From: Clostridia bacterium
Lineage (GTDB): Bacteria > Bacillota > Clostridia > Lachnospirales > Lachnospiraceae
Assembly: GCA_910575725.1 (NCBI GenBank)
Contig: CAJTFE010000020.1
Span: forward strand, 18,382-82,381
DNA: 64,000 nucleotides
Direction: 5' to 3'
The notes under the pieces: generated by a model
Databases searched by the model: none
What the model was told of the DNA's origin: nothing
Seen by the model: only the letters and a program-made list of their open reading frames with translations
Part shown: piece by piece, positions 32,001 through 40,244 of the stretch
How positions within the stretch are numbered: position 1 is the first letter of the stretch
Layout: each line of letters starts with the position of its first letter
Made by a program: the position numbers and the translations under genes

Positions 32001-34250
32001 ACCGAGCTTAACAGCCCGGAGTTTTCCCTGCGGATATCTGCAACCGTAAATCCCCATTTTACGGTGCAGTATTATGCAAACCTTCAAAAAATGTCGGATT
32101 CCGGCGATGTGAAATACGCAGTTCCTATGATTGATACCAGCGGTGGGAAGCTTCCCCAGAACGGAAATAAAGTATCTCCCAACGATAACGCAATCAAAAA
32201 CATGTATATAAAGACAGACGGAGTGGTTGCTGCCGAAACGGTTTTAACGGAAGTGTATAAATCCAGACAATACACATATATCAAAGCGCCTACGGTAAAT
32301 TATTTTGACGCTTTGTATGAGAGAAAGAATTATTATACATTAAAGGAAATCTGGGTTTACAAAGGCGAGAAGGTGCATAACGAGAACTGCTATGGTGAAG
32401 ATGACAGCCTGCTCTGTGATCACGAGGAAATAACGAGTGTAGACAAAGCGGATTGGGATATCTACTTTTATAGTCCGGATCTGCATTTTACAAATAGGGA
32501 AGATTCAATTACAGCAAAGCCAGGCAGCAGTTCCGGTTATGTGCTGATTGAAAAGAATGCCATAATTCGATTGGTGTATGATGTGACAACCTCAGATGAT
32601 GAGAATTATGATGCTAATTTTTATGATTATGATATTACCAATGGCTATATTTTTAAAAATGTGACAGATATCCTGCCCAAGCCTAATGGAGGCGGCGGAG
32701 AAACCGGAAGAAGTGAAACAAGCAGCCAGGACGACAGCACATGGTATGCTTATACAAAGGAATCTGGAATCAACAGTAGTAGTAATTATACTGGCAGCGG
32801 CGCGAAACTGGCTTTTGGTAATAGTAATGAGAATACAGGCACAGGGCTGGGCGACGTCAACTGGCAGGGGTATTATTTAAATAAGGGTAATGCAGGCAGT
32901 TATCAAAAATGTACATTTGGATTGGTAACAGGATTGGACGCTGAAGGGAATATACAGTACGCCGAGGGGGTAGACGCACCTAATCTGTTTAATGAAGGTG
33001 CCGCTGCCGGTAAAACCAGCTATGATGATTATTCACTGAAATTTATCCGGAACGGGGACACGTATACATTATCGGCAGTAAACGGGACAGGAGCCCAGGG
33101 GCTGCATACTTTTTCTCATCCGTCTATATATGACGGAGTTCAAAATAGTAAAGTAATCTGGACAAATAATTTCTGGCCTATGGATTCAGCTCCTTCCTTT
33201 GGAACAGACGGACATGATTTGAAGTTTGGCGATCTAAGTAAAAAGAAAAACCGAAATTTCGGAGAAAGCTGGAAGTTTTTTCCGTCATCGGATGACAACC
33301 AAGATCACAACAGTTATTTTGGTATGCAGTATGAAGTGGAATTTGAGCTTTCAGAGGATTATGTAGGGCCTCTTGAGTATTATTTCTACGGCGATGATGA
33401 CATGTGGGTCTTTTTGGACAATGAGCTGGTATGTGACATCGGCGGCATTCATTCTTCCGTAGGCGAATATGTCAATCTCTGGGATTATCTGGAGAAAGGC
33501 TCATCGGGAACGCATACGCTCAGCTTTTTCTATACCGAGCGAGGCGCATCCGGTTCTACCTGCTGGATGCAGTTTACATTGCCGTCGGCATCTTCCAAGG
33601 AGCTGACGACGAATGAAGATTACGGCGAACTAAAGGTGAGCAAGGAAGTAGTCGGAACCAGCAATGTGAATGGGGAGGACACCCCCTTTGATCCGAAAGA
33701 AGGATTTGAGTTTGAGATTAAATTGGTGGATTCGGCTGGAAACCATCTGCAAGATGATTATTCCTATACAAAATACAGCGCAGACGGGACGGAACTGGAA
33801 TCGGATCTGATTATCTGGAATGGCGGCAGATTTATACTGAAAACCGGAGAGTATATTGTGATTCGGTTTATTCCCAGAGATGCACATTACATTATTACAG
33901 AGAAAGACAGCGGTTTAAAATTTAAGCAGACCGTAGATGATAAGGGACGGCCGGTGGAGGAAATAGATACATCAAAGAAGAGTGATTATTATTACTTTAC
34001 AGATATTGAAGGGGACGTAGACGATCCTAAGACGAATATAACGGAAGATAAGACTGCAGAAGGATCAATTCCCAGCGCCGGACAGAGTGAAGTTAGGTTC
34101 ACTAACCGCATTCACATCTACGAGCTTCCGGAATCGGGCGGCTCAGGTACAAACTTATATACAATGGCAGGCATCAGCCTTTTGCTGATGGCAGGCCTGA
34201 TGTATAGAAAAAAGTTCAAGGAAGGGGGCAAGTATTCTTCCAGGAACTGA
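29094..34250 (+). CDS. Giant LPxTG surface adhesin with His/Cys repeats and fibro-slime domain (pilus tip candidate)
   Basis: A 1718-aa exported protein. A basic start and hydrophobic segment (near 24-45) form the signal. Residues about 55-500 hold some 19 repeats of the type HTHTEECY...CG. Next comes a beta-rich domain (near 505-650), acidic linkers (near 685-770 and 870-925), a region with one more HNENCY...CDHEE unit near 1095, and a fibro-slime-type domain at about 1408-1500 (YYFYGDDDMWVFLDNELV, GIHSSVGEYVNLW). A Cna-B-like domain (LKVSKEVVG) covers about 1508-1610. The C-terminus has LPESG (near 1678), a membrane helix and basic tail for sortase anchoring. AAGGAGG precedes the start. Size and position before the backbone pilin fit a tip adhesin. 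Confidence 0.8.
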   Translation: MESSMLKKAAKYLRESGKNKRWRKVLTVLGAAVVFVTAYVLLMPAVAIERKTVCELEEHTHTEECQGQILACGKVGAGDETEDAVTLEFACVFPEELHTHTEECYDSEDQLLCGYADYAVHTHDSSCYESGALVCSLPEVEEHEHTEACYQINDSGFICGQEESEAHTHTDACYTEHKELTCEEAEKESHTHTEACYSKDWETICGLEESEGHTHADGCYGEDGALSCGLEESAGHTHDETICYNVTKSLTCGRIENQGHVHGASCYVTERELTCGREENPQGHTHTEECRGVVKELVCGKEEVILHEHAVENGCYEAVLDGNGQQAKDENGELLWKLACSYLETAEHIHGEECFQEHEHTEECYEEGLICGLEEHVHTEECRIGEEEDVIFYCAGRIHAHAEECFDSEGSAVCGYGDFVIHAHDESCYDAGESLICPLPEIGEHAHSEECFNSEGSLVCELPEASLHTHTEACYDGEGIQICKKPEIREHRHSDACRDPEVKEEETEEQLFTKTCEGDGYMVTVSYRADANIPEEAELIAEQITQEENEAHYAERQAQFQKTLKDEGATIRALLKIGFYVNGEEIEPESDVTVTVQLLDENGLAEGGPVTVVHFAKDDTEVLDGSNAKDNSTTFQMGSFSEIAIGYRTGEEESAGVYVSRSFEYEDDAFRITFHIEGNAQPLNKEEKLPAQAHESGDGEGPEAGETKEEEPKQPEEETAEDVEEPEAEEDGTQEQPDSAKASDNDEKNVFVTSEDDTDGEEDSFSFQVTPIGSETEEYKEFLAYAEQSGGSEELLRMQVFSYSLTYEGIELDLSNCRVKAEITMTPALKSQMNKSIPEAVSYLLNHEGEALQPVNDILEADLAPEQQGLQEAEKPVGEEQSEEEQQEEEITEEEQEETAADSSQEISDENGISKTGGNETGITISIVGKTGTASEPDGNAGTDDAQLNSLASIVFDDENPGTEGKIAETELNSPEFSLRISATVNPHFTVQYYANLQKMSDSGDVKYAVPMIDTSGGKLPQNGNKVSPNDNAIKNMYIKTDGVVAAETVLTEVYKSRQYTYIKAPTVNYFDALYERKNYYTLKEIWVYKGEKVHNENCYGEDDSLLCDHEEITSVDKADWDIYFYSPDLHFTNREDSITAKPGSSSGYVLIEKNAIIRLVYDVTTSDDENYDANFYDYDITNGYIFKNVTDILPKPNGGGGETGRSETSSQDDSTWYAYTKESGINSSSNYTGSGAKLAFGNSNENTGTGLGDVNWQGYYLNKGNAGSYQKCTFGLVTGLDAEGNIQYAEGVDAPNLFNEGAAAGKTSYDDYSLKFIRNGDTYTLSAVNGTGAQGLHTFSHPSIYDGVQNSKVIWTNNFWPMDSAPSFGTDGHDLKFGDLSKKKNRNFGESWKFFPSSDDNQDHNSYFGMQYEVEFELSEDYVGPLEYYFYGDDDMWVFLDNELVCDIGGIHSSVGEYVNLWDYLEKGSSGTHTLSFFYTERGASGSTCWMQFTLPSASSKELTTNEDYGELKVSKEVVGTSNVNGEDTPFDPKEGFEFEIKLVDSAGNHLQDDYSYTKYSADGTELESDLIIWNGGRFILKTGEYIVIRFIPRDAHYIITEKDSGLKFKQTVDDKGRPVEEIDTSKKSDYYYFTDIEGDVDDPKTNITEDKTAEGSIPSAGQSEVRFTNRIHIYELPESGGSGTNLYTMAGISLLLMAGLMYRKKFKEGGKYSSRN
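29268..30585 (+). repeat. About 19 tandem His/Cys-rich protein repeats
   Basis: Units of roughly 18-30 codons follow HxHxxxC(Y/F)...C(G), for example EHTHTEEC, AHTHTDACY, GHVHGASCY and EHRHSDAC. Spacing between the C of one half and the next is variable. The DNA is diverged between units, so the array is old or under selection and not a recent slippage product. Confidence 0.85.
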
Positions 34251-34315
34251 ATATGCGGCCTTTGGCCGTGGAAACAAAATGTTTTAGATAATAAAAGGGA
34301 AAAGGAGAATAAGTG

Positions 34316-35893
34316 ATGAAACGAGTGAAAAAGTTGTTAAGCCTTGTGCTGGCAATGATGCTGGTATTGGCTATGGGCAGCACAGCAATGGCAGCCGGAG
34401 AACTTCCGGATGAGCCCGCTGCAGTGGAGCGTGGAACTATTACAATCAACAATGCCATTGAGGAACAAACGTACACCATTTACAAAATTCTTGATTTGGA
34501 GAGCTACAATGCAGACAATAACGCATATCTGTATAAAGTGGCAGATGGCTGGCAGGAGTTTGTTGAGGGAGCAGGAAGTGCCTATCTGCAGGTTGACGAC
34601 GACGGCTACGTAACCTGGAAGTCGGGTGTTTCGGCAGATAAAGCGGCAGAGTTTGCAAAAGCAGCGGTGGCTTATGCAAAAAAAAATAGTATACCTTCCG
34701 CAAAGGAGCCGGTAAAAGCAGAGGGAACCACAGTTACGTTTACAGATCTGGACTTAGGCTATTATCTGCTTGATTCTGATACAGGTGCATTGTGCTCATT
34801 GGATACTACGAATCCGAATGTAGAAATCCAGGAGAAGAATGAAAAGCCTACCATTGACAAAGATGTGGAACAGCCTACGGCATCTGTCGGAGATATACTT
34901 GACTATATCATAAAAATCAAGATTGCCCCAGGTGCAGAGAACTACAAGGTTCATGATCAGATGTCAGATGGTTTGACATTTGACAGCAATAGTGTTGCAG
35001 TTAAGGTTCTGAGTAAAGAGACGGTTGACGGCCTTGATGCGTCTGATAAGGATGCGGTAAAGAATGCAGTAGGAACTGGGCTTACAGAAGGAGTTGATTA
35101 TACACTTAGCGCTCCTGCTGATGATAAACACACCTTTGATATCACATTTGCTGACAGCCTTTATGCAAAATTACCTGTAGGAGGCATGATTGTAATAACC
35201 TACCAGGCTGCAATCAATGCAGATGCAATTGAATTTGATAAGGTCAACAACAAGGCAACACTTGATTTCGGTGATAACAATGATGTGACATCAACAGAAA
35301 CACCGGAAGTACCCACAAGGTTTACCGAAATCAATATTCTGAAATATACAATGAAGGATGCTGCTGAATTAGGCCTGGCCGGAGCAGAGTTTACACTGTC
35401 AAAAAATGAAGATGGCACTGATCCGATCAACTTTGTTGACCTTGGAGACGGAAACTATAGAGCTGCCACGGCGGAAGAGGTGGAAAGCACAGAGGTTAAA
35501 ACTACTTCAACAGTTGTATCACCCAAAGGAGAGGGCGATGCACTGGGCAGAATCAATCTGGACGGTCTGGGCGAAGGCACATATTACCTGAAAGAGACGA
35601 AAGCACCGAGTGGATATAATCAGCTGAAGGCTCCTGTTAAAATCGTTATTAGTCCGGTAGTGGATGATACTACAGGCGAGGTTACAGGATTAACAGTTCA
35701 GATAGAGACAGGTGAGGGAGATAATGTAGTACTGGAAAATGCAAACCCGGTAAAGGTTGAGAACAACACTGGAGCAGAGCTTCCCTCCACCGGTGGTATC
35801 GGTACAACGATCTTCTACGTACTGGGCGGTATCTTAGTAGTGGGCGCCGGCATTATGTTAGTCGTAAAGAAGCGTATGAGCAGTGAGAAATAA
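34316..35893 (+). CDS. Major sortase-assembled pilin (SpaA-type backbone)
   Basis: A 525-aa exported pilin. Signal peptide to about residue 24 (ends STAMAAG). The N-terminal domain begins GTITINNAIEEQTYTIYKIL, a middle domain KPTIDKDVEQPTASVGDILD is of the isopeptide-forming pilin type, and a Cna-B domain near 335-470 contains GLAGAEFTLSKNEDG and the closing LGEGTYYLKETKAPSGY, whose glutamate normally catalyses a Lys-Asn bond. LPSTG at about residue 489 precedes a membrane helix and KKRMSSEK tail. ATG 34316 is taken over GTG 34313. The class C sortase follows at 35980. Confidence 0.9.
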   Translation: MKRVKKLLSLVLAMMLVLAMGSTAMAAGELPDEPAAVERGTITINNAIEEQTYTIYKILDLESYNADNNAYLYKVADGWQEFVEGAGSAYLQVDDDGYVTWKSGVSADKAAEFAKAAVAYAKKNSIPSAKEPVKAEGTTVTFTDLDLGYYLLDSDTGALCSLDTTNPNVEIQEKNEKPTIDKDVEQPTASVGDILDYIIKIKIAPGAENYKVHDQMSDGLTFDSNSVAVKVLSKETVDGLDASDKDAVKNAVGTGLTEGVDYTLSAPADDKHTFDITFADSLYAKLPVGGMIVITYQAAINADAIEFDKVNNKATLDFGDNNDVTSTETPEVPTRFTEINILKYTMKDAAELGLAGAEFTLSKNEDGTDPINFVDLGDGNYRAATAEEVESTEVKTTSTVVSPKGEGDALGRINLDGLGEGTYYLKETKAPSGYNQLKAPVKIVISPVVDDTTGEVTGLTVQIETGEGDNVVLENANPVKVENNTGAELPSTGGIGTTIFYVLGGILVVGAGIMLVVKKRMSSEK

Positions 35894-35922
35894 GACTGCA
35901 AAGCAATGAAAACGTAAATTGC

Positions 35923-35963
35923 CTGTTGCACTGGGGAGGCATCCGCCTCCCCGGTATACAACA
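35923..35963 (+). other. Strong stem-loop between pilin and sortase genes
   Basis: TGTTG-GGGGAGGC pairs with GCCTCCCC-CAACA around ATCC. No T run follows, so it is more likely an mRNA stabiliser or processing site that raises pilin over sortase than a full terminator. Confidence 0.55.
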
Positions 35964-35979
35964 GCAAGGAGAATCCTGC

Positions 35980-36795
35980 ATGAAGAAACACTTATCAAAC
36001 ATTATTTTAATAGCTATCCTGCTTGCAGGCTTGTCCTTGCTGCTGTACCCTACAGTCAGCGATTACTGGAACAAGTTTCACCAATCCCAGGCCATTGCCA
36101 GTTATGCAGAGGCTGTAGCGGATTTGGATGATGAAACCTATGAACAGCTGTGGAATGAGGCCAAAGCCTACAATGAGACCTTGTGGAGCAAGGGAAACCG
36201 TTATAACCTGTCAGAGGAGGAGTACCGGGAATACGAGGCTCTTCTGGATGTATCGGGTAACGGAATTATGGGATACATTGAGATTGAAAGCATCAACTGC
36301 TATCTGCCCATTTACCATGGCGTGGATGAGACTGTGCTGCAGATTGCAGTCGGGCACATCGAGGGAACCTCCCTTCCGGTAGGAGGCCCTGGCACCCACT
36401 GCGTACTGTCCGGACACCGGGGGCTGCCCTCGGCAAAGCTGTTCACGGATCTGGATCAGCTTCGGGAGGGGGATGTGTTTGTACTGCGTGTACTGGATGA
36501 AACCTTGACCTATGAGATTGATCAGATTCACATTGTACTGCCGGAAGAAGTCAGCGATCTGGATCTGGCAGAACAAAGAGACTACTGCACCCTGGTAACC
36601 TGCACCCCCTACGGAATCAACAGCCACCGCATGCTGGTGCGGGGGCACCGGATTGAGAACCTGGCAGACGCCTCCTCCATCCGTGTGACGGCAGACGCCA
36701 TGCAGCTAAAACCGATTCTGATCACACCCATTCTTATGGCGCCCATGCTGCTGTTGCTGATGATCTGGCTTGGCGTCCGGCATCGAAAGAAGTAG
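35980..36795 (+). CDS. Class C sortase (pilus polymerase)
   Basis: Membrane transpeptidase that links pilins through LPxTG. It is 271 aa from ATG 35980, which follows CAAGGAGAATCCTGC. It has N- and C-terminal membrane helices (residues 5-25 and near 245-265), as class C enzymes do. The catalytic His is in SGHRGLPSAKLF (near 146), the Cys in LVTCTPYGINSHRMLVRG (near 208) and the Arg near 221. A lid motif of the DPF/DPW type is not obvious. It is flanked by the backbone pilin and a second pilin-like gene. Confidence 0.93.
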   Translation: MKKHLSNIILIAILLAGLSLLLYPTVSDYWNKFHQSQAIASYAEAVADLDDETYEQLWNEAKAYNETLWSKGNRYNLSEEEYREYEALLDVSGNGIMGYIEIESINCYLPIYHGVDETVLQIAVGHIEGTSLPVGGPGTHCVLSGHRGLPSAKLFTDLDQLREGDVFVLRVLDETLTYEIDQIHIVLPEEVSDLDLAEQRDYCTLVTCTPYGINSHRMLVRGHRIENLADASSIRVTADAMQLKPILITPILMAPMLLLLMIWLGVRHRKK

Positions 36796-36806
36796 AAGGA
36801 GAGGAA

Positions 36807-38090
36807 ATGAGTATGAAAACGAGATACAGAAAAAAAGCCTGGCTTTATGCCGCCATGGGGGCTGTACTGTGCCTCGCGCTGGCATTGCCTCAGATGAAGA
36901 TGTCCGCAAGGGATTTTGTGGATCAGGAGAAGACGTGTACGCTGACAGTGACAAAGTCCGTGTTTGAGGAAAATACAGAGGACTGGTCGGATCTGACGGC
37001 TGACGGCGTTGAACTGGAGATATACCTGTACCAGGTTGCCAAGATGGATGAATATGGCAGATATACCGTGGATCCGGAATTTAAAGAAGCGGCAGGAAGT
37101 CAGTATCCAAATCCCGAAACCTGGGATATAGAGAAGCTGAATGACGGAGTTTACGAAGTGACGGCGGATGAGTGGAGAAAGGAAGCCCGTTATATAGCAG
37201 GGATTCTCAATCTTCCTATTCCTCCGGCTGCGGATGCAGGGGAAGAAGGGAAGGAACCGGCGCAGGATGAGGAAACTCTTGTGATACCGGACGAGAAAGA
37301 GCTTACCTCTGCTCCCTGTTATTACAAAACCATCCATACAGGAGAGCAGACAGAGGTAGAGCAGGGACTGTATCTGGTATGGGCGAAGCCCATTGTGACA
37401 GGCAAGTATGAATATACCTTCCTTCCGTATCTGGTATCCGTTCCGGACAATGCATACGGAAGACCAGGAGATGCAAATGCAGATTCAGATGAATGGATAT
37501 ATGACGTAACCGTCGGCGTGAAACCGAGACGCCAGATCCGCTATCTGAATCTGGAGATTGTAAAAAACCTTCCTACCTATAATAAGTCTTTAGGCGAGGC
37601 CATGTTTGTATTCCAGGTAGAGGCCGTAAGGGTAGAAAAGAATGCAGAAGGGGCGGAAACCAGGAAAGTTGTATACAGTGATATGCTGGGTATGAACTTC
37701 AGTGAGCCCGGTCAGCAGAGTATTCTGATAAGGAAGATTCCTGCAGGCACAGAGGTAACCGTAAAGGAGATCTATACCGGAGCGTCCTATAAGCTCATTG
37801 ACAAGGGAGGAGAAACCTGGAATCCGGAATCTAAGGTCATCACATCAGGCTCAGACAATCTGGCTGTAGTTATCAGCAGTCTTCTGGCCGCCTCCGGCGA
37901 AGTAAACGGAGGAGTCGATGAGGAAGGCATTGAGACTGGAGCAAGAATAACCTTTACCAACGATTATGACGAGACCACCGCCTTTGGAACAGGCATCGTC
38001 AACCATTTTACCTATTCTGAGGACACGAAAGAATGGGTCGGCACGCAGATAATGGGAGGAGAACACAAGAAGGAGGCGGCCAATGAGTAG
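36807..38090 (+). CDS. Pilin-like exported protein (Spy0128/FctA-like), 427 aa
   Basis: Signal peptide to about residue 33. The N-terminal half carries TCTLTVTKSVFEENTEDWSD and a long beta region ending EQGLYLVWAKPI. The C-terminal domain YLNLEIVKNLPTYNKSLGEA through RKIPAGTEVTVKEIYTGASY to ARITFTNDYD is of the FctA/isopeptide-pilin type, where Lys and Asn flank a catalytic Glu. No LPxTG or C-terminal membrane helix is present, so it would need another way to join the pilus, or be a minor pilin captured by a sortase. It overlaps the TasA-like gene by eight bases. Confidence 0.7.
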   Translation: MSMKTRYRKKAWLYAAMGAVLCLALALPQMKMSARDFVDQEKTCTLTVTKSVFEENTEDWSDLTADGVELEIYLYQVAKMDEYGRYTVDPEFKEAAGSQYPNPETWDIEKLNDGVYEVTADEWRKEARYIAGILNLPIPPAADAGEEGKEPAQDEETLVIPDEKELTSAPCYYKTIHTGEQTEVEQGLYLVWAKPIVTGKYEYTFLPYLVSVPDNAYGRPGDANADSDEWIYDVTVGVKPRRQIRYLNLEIVKNLPTYNKSLGEAMFVFQVEAVRVEKNAEGAETRKVVYSDMLGMNFSEPGQQSILIRKIPAGTEVTVKEIYTGASYKLIDKGGETWNPESKVITSGSDNLAVVISSLLAASGEVNGGVDEEGIETGARITFTNDYDETTAFGTGIVNHFTYSEDTKEWVGTQIMGGEHKKEAANE

Positions 38091-38622
38091 GAAGCAATCA
38101 TATCGCAGACGAACAGCCCTTTTGGCGCTCCTAGCCCTTGTGCTGCTGTTTGGAACATCCCTTAAGGATTCACTGGCATATTTTACCACCTATACCACTA
38201 CAAGGGGAAGCGCCCGTCTGGCCCTGGGGCCGCGGTCGGAGCTTGAGGAGAGTATAGACCGTCAGACCAAGCAGATTCAGATTGAAAATACGGGAGAGAC
38301 AGACTGCTTTGTCCGGGCGCGGATCTATGCCGGAAGCCTCCTCGGCCTTGCGGAGAGCGAGATTGTGCCTGAGGGCGGCAGCAGCCATTGGAGAAAGGAT
38401 GCCGACGGCTGGTGGTACTATGAGGCCATTTTAAAGCCAGGGGAGCTGACAAACGTACTGTCTGTTAAGATTGAAGTGACAAGAGAAATGATGGATCTCG
38501 AGATTGACAATTTCAACGTGGTTGTTGTTCAGGAGAGCACTCCGGTGCTCTACCGGGAGGACGGCACCCCTTATGCGGACTGGAATCTGTCCATAACGTC
38601 TGAAGAGGAGGCCGGATCATGA
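38083..38622 (+). CDS. TasA/camelysin-like SipW-type substrate 1, 179 aa
   Basis: An exported protein whose signal ends in LKDSLAYFTTYTTTRGSARL, the pattern of SipW-dependent proteins (AYFT after the hydrophobic core). The mature part is a beta-sandwich with KQIQIENTGETDCFVRARIY and LEIDNFNVVVVQESTPVLYR. The SipW-type peptidase at 41253 is the probable processing enzyme. It starts inside the preceding gene and its end overlaps the next start as ATGA, so the block is translationally coupled. The family is inferred from the signal and fold pattern, not from a search. Confidence 0.65.
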   Translation: MSRKQSYRRRTALLALLALVLLFGTSLKDSLAYFTTYTTTRGSARLALGPRSELEESIDRQTKQIQIENTGETDCFVRARIYAGSLLGLAESEIVPEGGSSHWRKDADGWWYYEAILKPGELTNVLSVKIEVTREMMDLEIDNFNVVVVQESTPVLYREDGTPYADWNLSITSEEEAGS

Positions 38623-39467
38623 AAAAGAAGAAGAATAAAAGCAGATCCAAGGGCACCTATACGACAGGAATACTCTTTGGCGCAGCTGTGCTGCTGCTTC
38701 TTGGAAGCGTAGCCGGAAGCAGCCAGGCGGCTCTGACTTATTACAGTGAAAATTATTCGGCGGAGCTTCAGATGTTCGACATCGGCGTCACCCTGGTGGA
38801 AAACGGAAACGATGTGAGCTGGAGGAATTATACACAGAAGGATGATGAGTGGTACGAGGGCGGCAGCGCCCTGCTGACGCATCTGGTGGATACCCAGGGG
38901 GGCAAAGAAGAAAAGACGGCTGAGATTCAACCGGGGCGGCAGTACGAGGAAGAGCTCTGCGTCCGCAATACGGGAAATATCGATCAGTATGTCCGGGTGA
39001 TGATCTACCGCTACTGGGTGGATGCCCCGGGAGAGAACGAGACCCCGGTTCCTGTGGAGGAGCGCAGGAAGCGCAGAGACATATCTCCCGAGTGGATACA
39101 GCTGAATCCCTGGACGGCCCAGGGAATGTCCTCGGAGTTTAACGGATGGGTGCTGGATGAGAATGCCAGCACAGAGGAGCGGACGGTTCTCTACTACACG
39201 GGAATCTTAAAGACCGGCGAGGTGAGTCCCTCCTTTGCAGATACTCTTTCCATTGACAGAGAGGTGGCCAAAAAGGTAACGACAACGGAAACTGTAAACG
39301 GGAATTACAAAACCATTACCATGACCTATGATTATGACGGCGTAGAATTTGTGCTGGAGATTGACGTGGACGCGGTACAGACCCACAACGCAGAGGATGC
39401 CGTTAAGAGCGCCTGGGGCGTGGATGTGACAGTGGGCGCAGACGGAAAGCTGGTTTTGAGGAGGTAG
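38619..39467 (+). CDS. TasA/camelysin-like SipW-type substrate 2, 282 aa
   Basis: A lysine-rich N-terminus (MKKKKNKSRSKG) and hydrophobic core (ILFGAAVLLLLGSVAGSSQA) are followed by LTYYSENYSAELQMFDIGVT, again like a SipW-type substrate. The central motif EELCVRNTGNIDQYVRVMIY parallels IQIENTGETDCFVRARIY of its upstream neighbour, so the two are probably homologous. It is longer at both the centre (a basic ERRKRRDI loop) and the C-terminus. No sorting signal is present. It begins in an ATGA overlap and ends seven bases before the next gene. Confidence 0.65.
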   Translation: MKKKKNKSRSKGTYTTGILFGAAVLLLLGSVAGSSQAALTYYSENYSAELQMFDIGVTLVENGNDVSWRNYTQKDDEWYEGGSALLTHLVDTQGGKEEKTAEIQPGRQYEEELCVRNTGNIDQYVRVMIYRYWVDAPGENETPVPVEERRKRRDISPEWIQLNPWTAQGMSSEFNGWVLDENASTEERTVLYYTGILKTGEVSPSFADTLSIDREVAKKVTTTETVNGNYKTITMTYDYDGVEFVLEIDVDAVQTHNAEDAVKSAWGVDVTVGADGKLVLRR

Positions 39468-39473
39468 GAGAAT

Positions 39474-40244
39474 ATGAAAAAAAAGCTGTGCAGTCTCTTT
39501 CTGATCCTGCTTCTTGCGGCGGGAAGCACGCTGACGGCCCATGCGGAGGATTATATAGGCGGAAACGGCTGGTATGTGCGGTTTGTGGGAAATAAGATGG
39601 AGAGCAACTTCAAGTCCTCGGATATTGCAGACGCTATCTCAGCCCTGCAGCCGGGAGACAGTATCGCTATCAGCATCAGTTTGGAAAATAAAGATACTTC
39701 GGCTACCGACTGGTATATGACAAATAAGGTGCTCCAAAGCCTGGAGGACAGCCAGAATGTGGCGGAAGGCAGCGCTTATACCTATGTATTGACCTACAAG
39801 AACAGCAAGGGAGAGGATAAAACCCTTTACAGCAGCGAGACGGTAGGCGGAGAGACGGTGACCGGAGCCGGAGAGGGCCTTCACGAGGCCACGGACGGAC
39901 TGGAGGACTACTTTTATCTGGATAAGCTGGACAGCAAAGCAAAGGCTTCCATTTCCCTAAAGGTGGCTCTGGACGGGGAGACAAGCGGAAATACTTATCA
40001 GAATACCATTGCAAAGCTGCAGATGAATTTTGCTGTGGAAAAGCTGAGGGGCACGAATACAGCCACCTCATCCAATGCAAGCCGCCGGGAATCCAACGAT
40101 ATTTATAAGGTAGGAAGCGACGTGCGGACAGGGGATCAGAACCGGATTCTCTTATGGTCGCTGCTGGCCCTGCTGGGAGGTATCGGCTTTATGGGCCTGG
40201 CGATCACCAGCCGCAAGGGTAAAGGAGGAAATAAGCATGAATAG
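39474..40244 (+). CDS. Cell-surface protein with TGD-type C-terminal anchor, 256 aa
   Basis: Signal peptide to about residue 24 (ends LTAHA). The mature part begins DYIGGNGWYVRFVGNKMESN and includes SIAISISLENKDTSATDWYM, a camelysin/TasA-like strand pattern. The C-terminus has VGSDVRTGDQNRI, a hydrophobic helix (near 225-245) and a basic tail (SRKGKGGNK). This V-x-TGD arrangement resembles a sortase or membrane anchor but is not LPxTG. AGGAGG precedes ATG 39474. It overlaps the next gene by eight bases and belongs to the SipW-linked block. Confidence 0.65.
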   Translation: MKKKLCSLFLILLLAAGSTLTAHAEDYIGGNGWYVRFVGNKMESNFKSSDIADAISALQPGDSIAISISLENKDTSATDWYMTNKVLQSLEDSQNVAEGSAYTYVLTYKNSKGEDKTLYSSETVGGETVTGAGEGLHEATDGLEDYFYLDKLDSKAKASISLKVALDGETSGNTYQNTIAKLQMNFAVEKLRGTNTATSSNASRRESNDIYKVGSDVRTGDQNRILLWSLLALLGGIGFMGLAITSRKGKGGNKHE

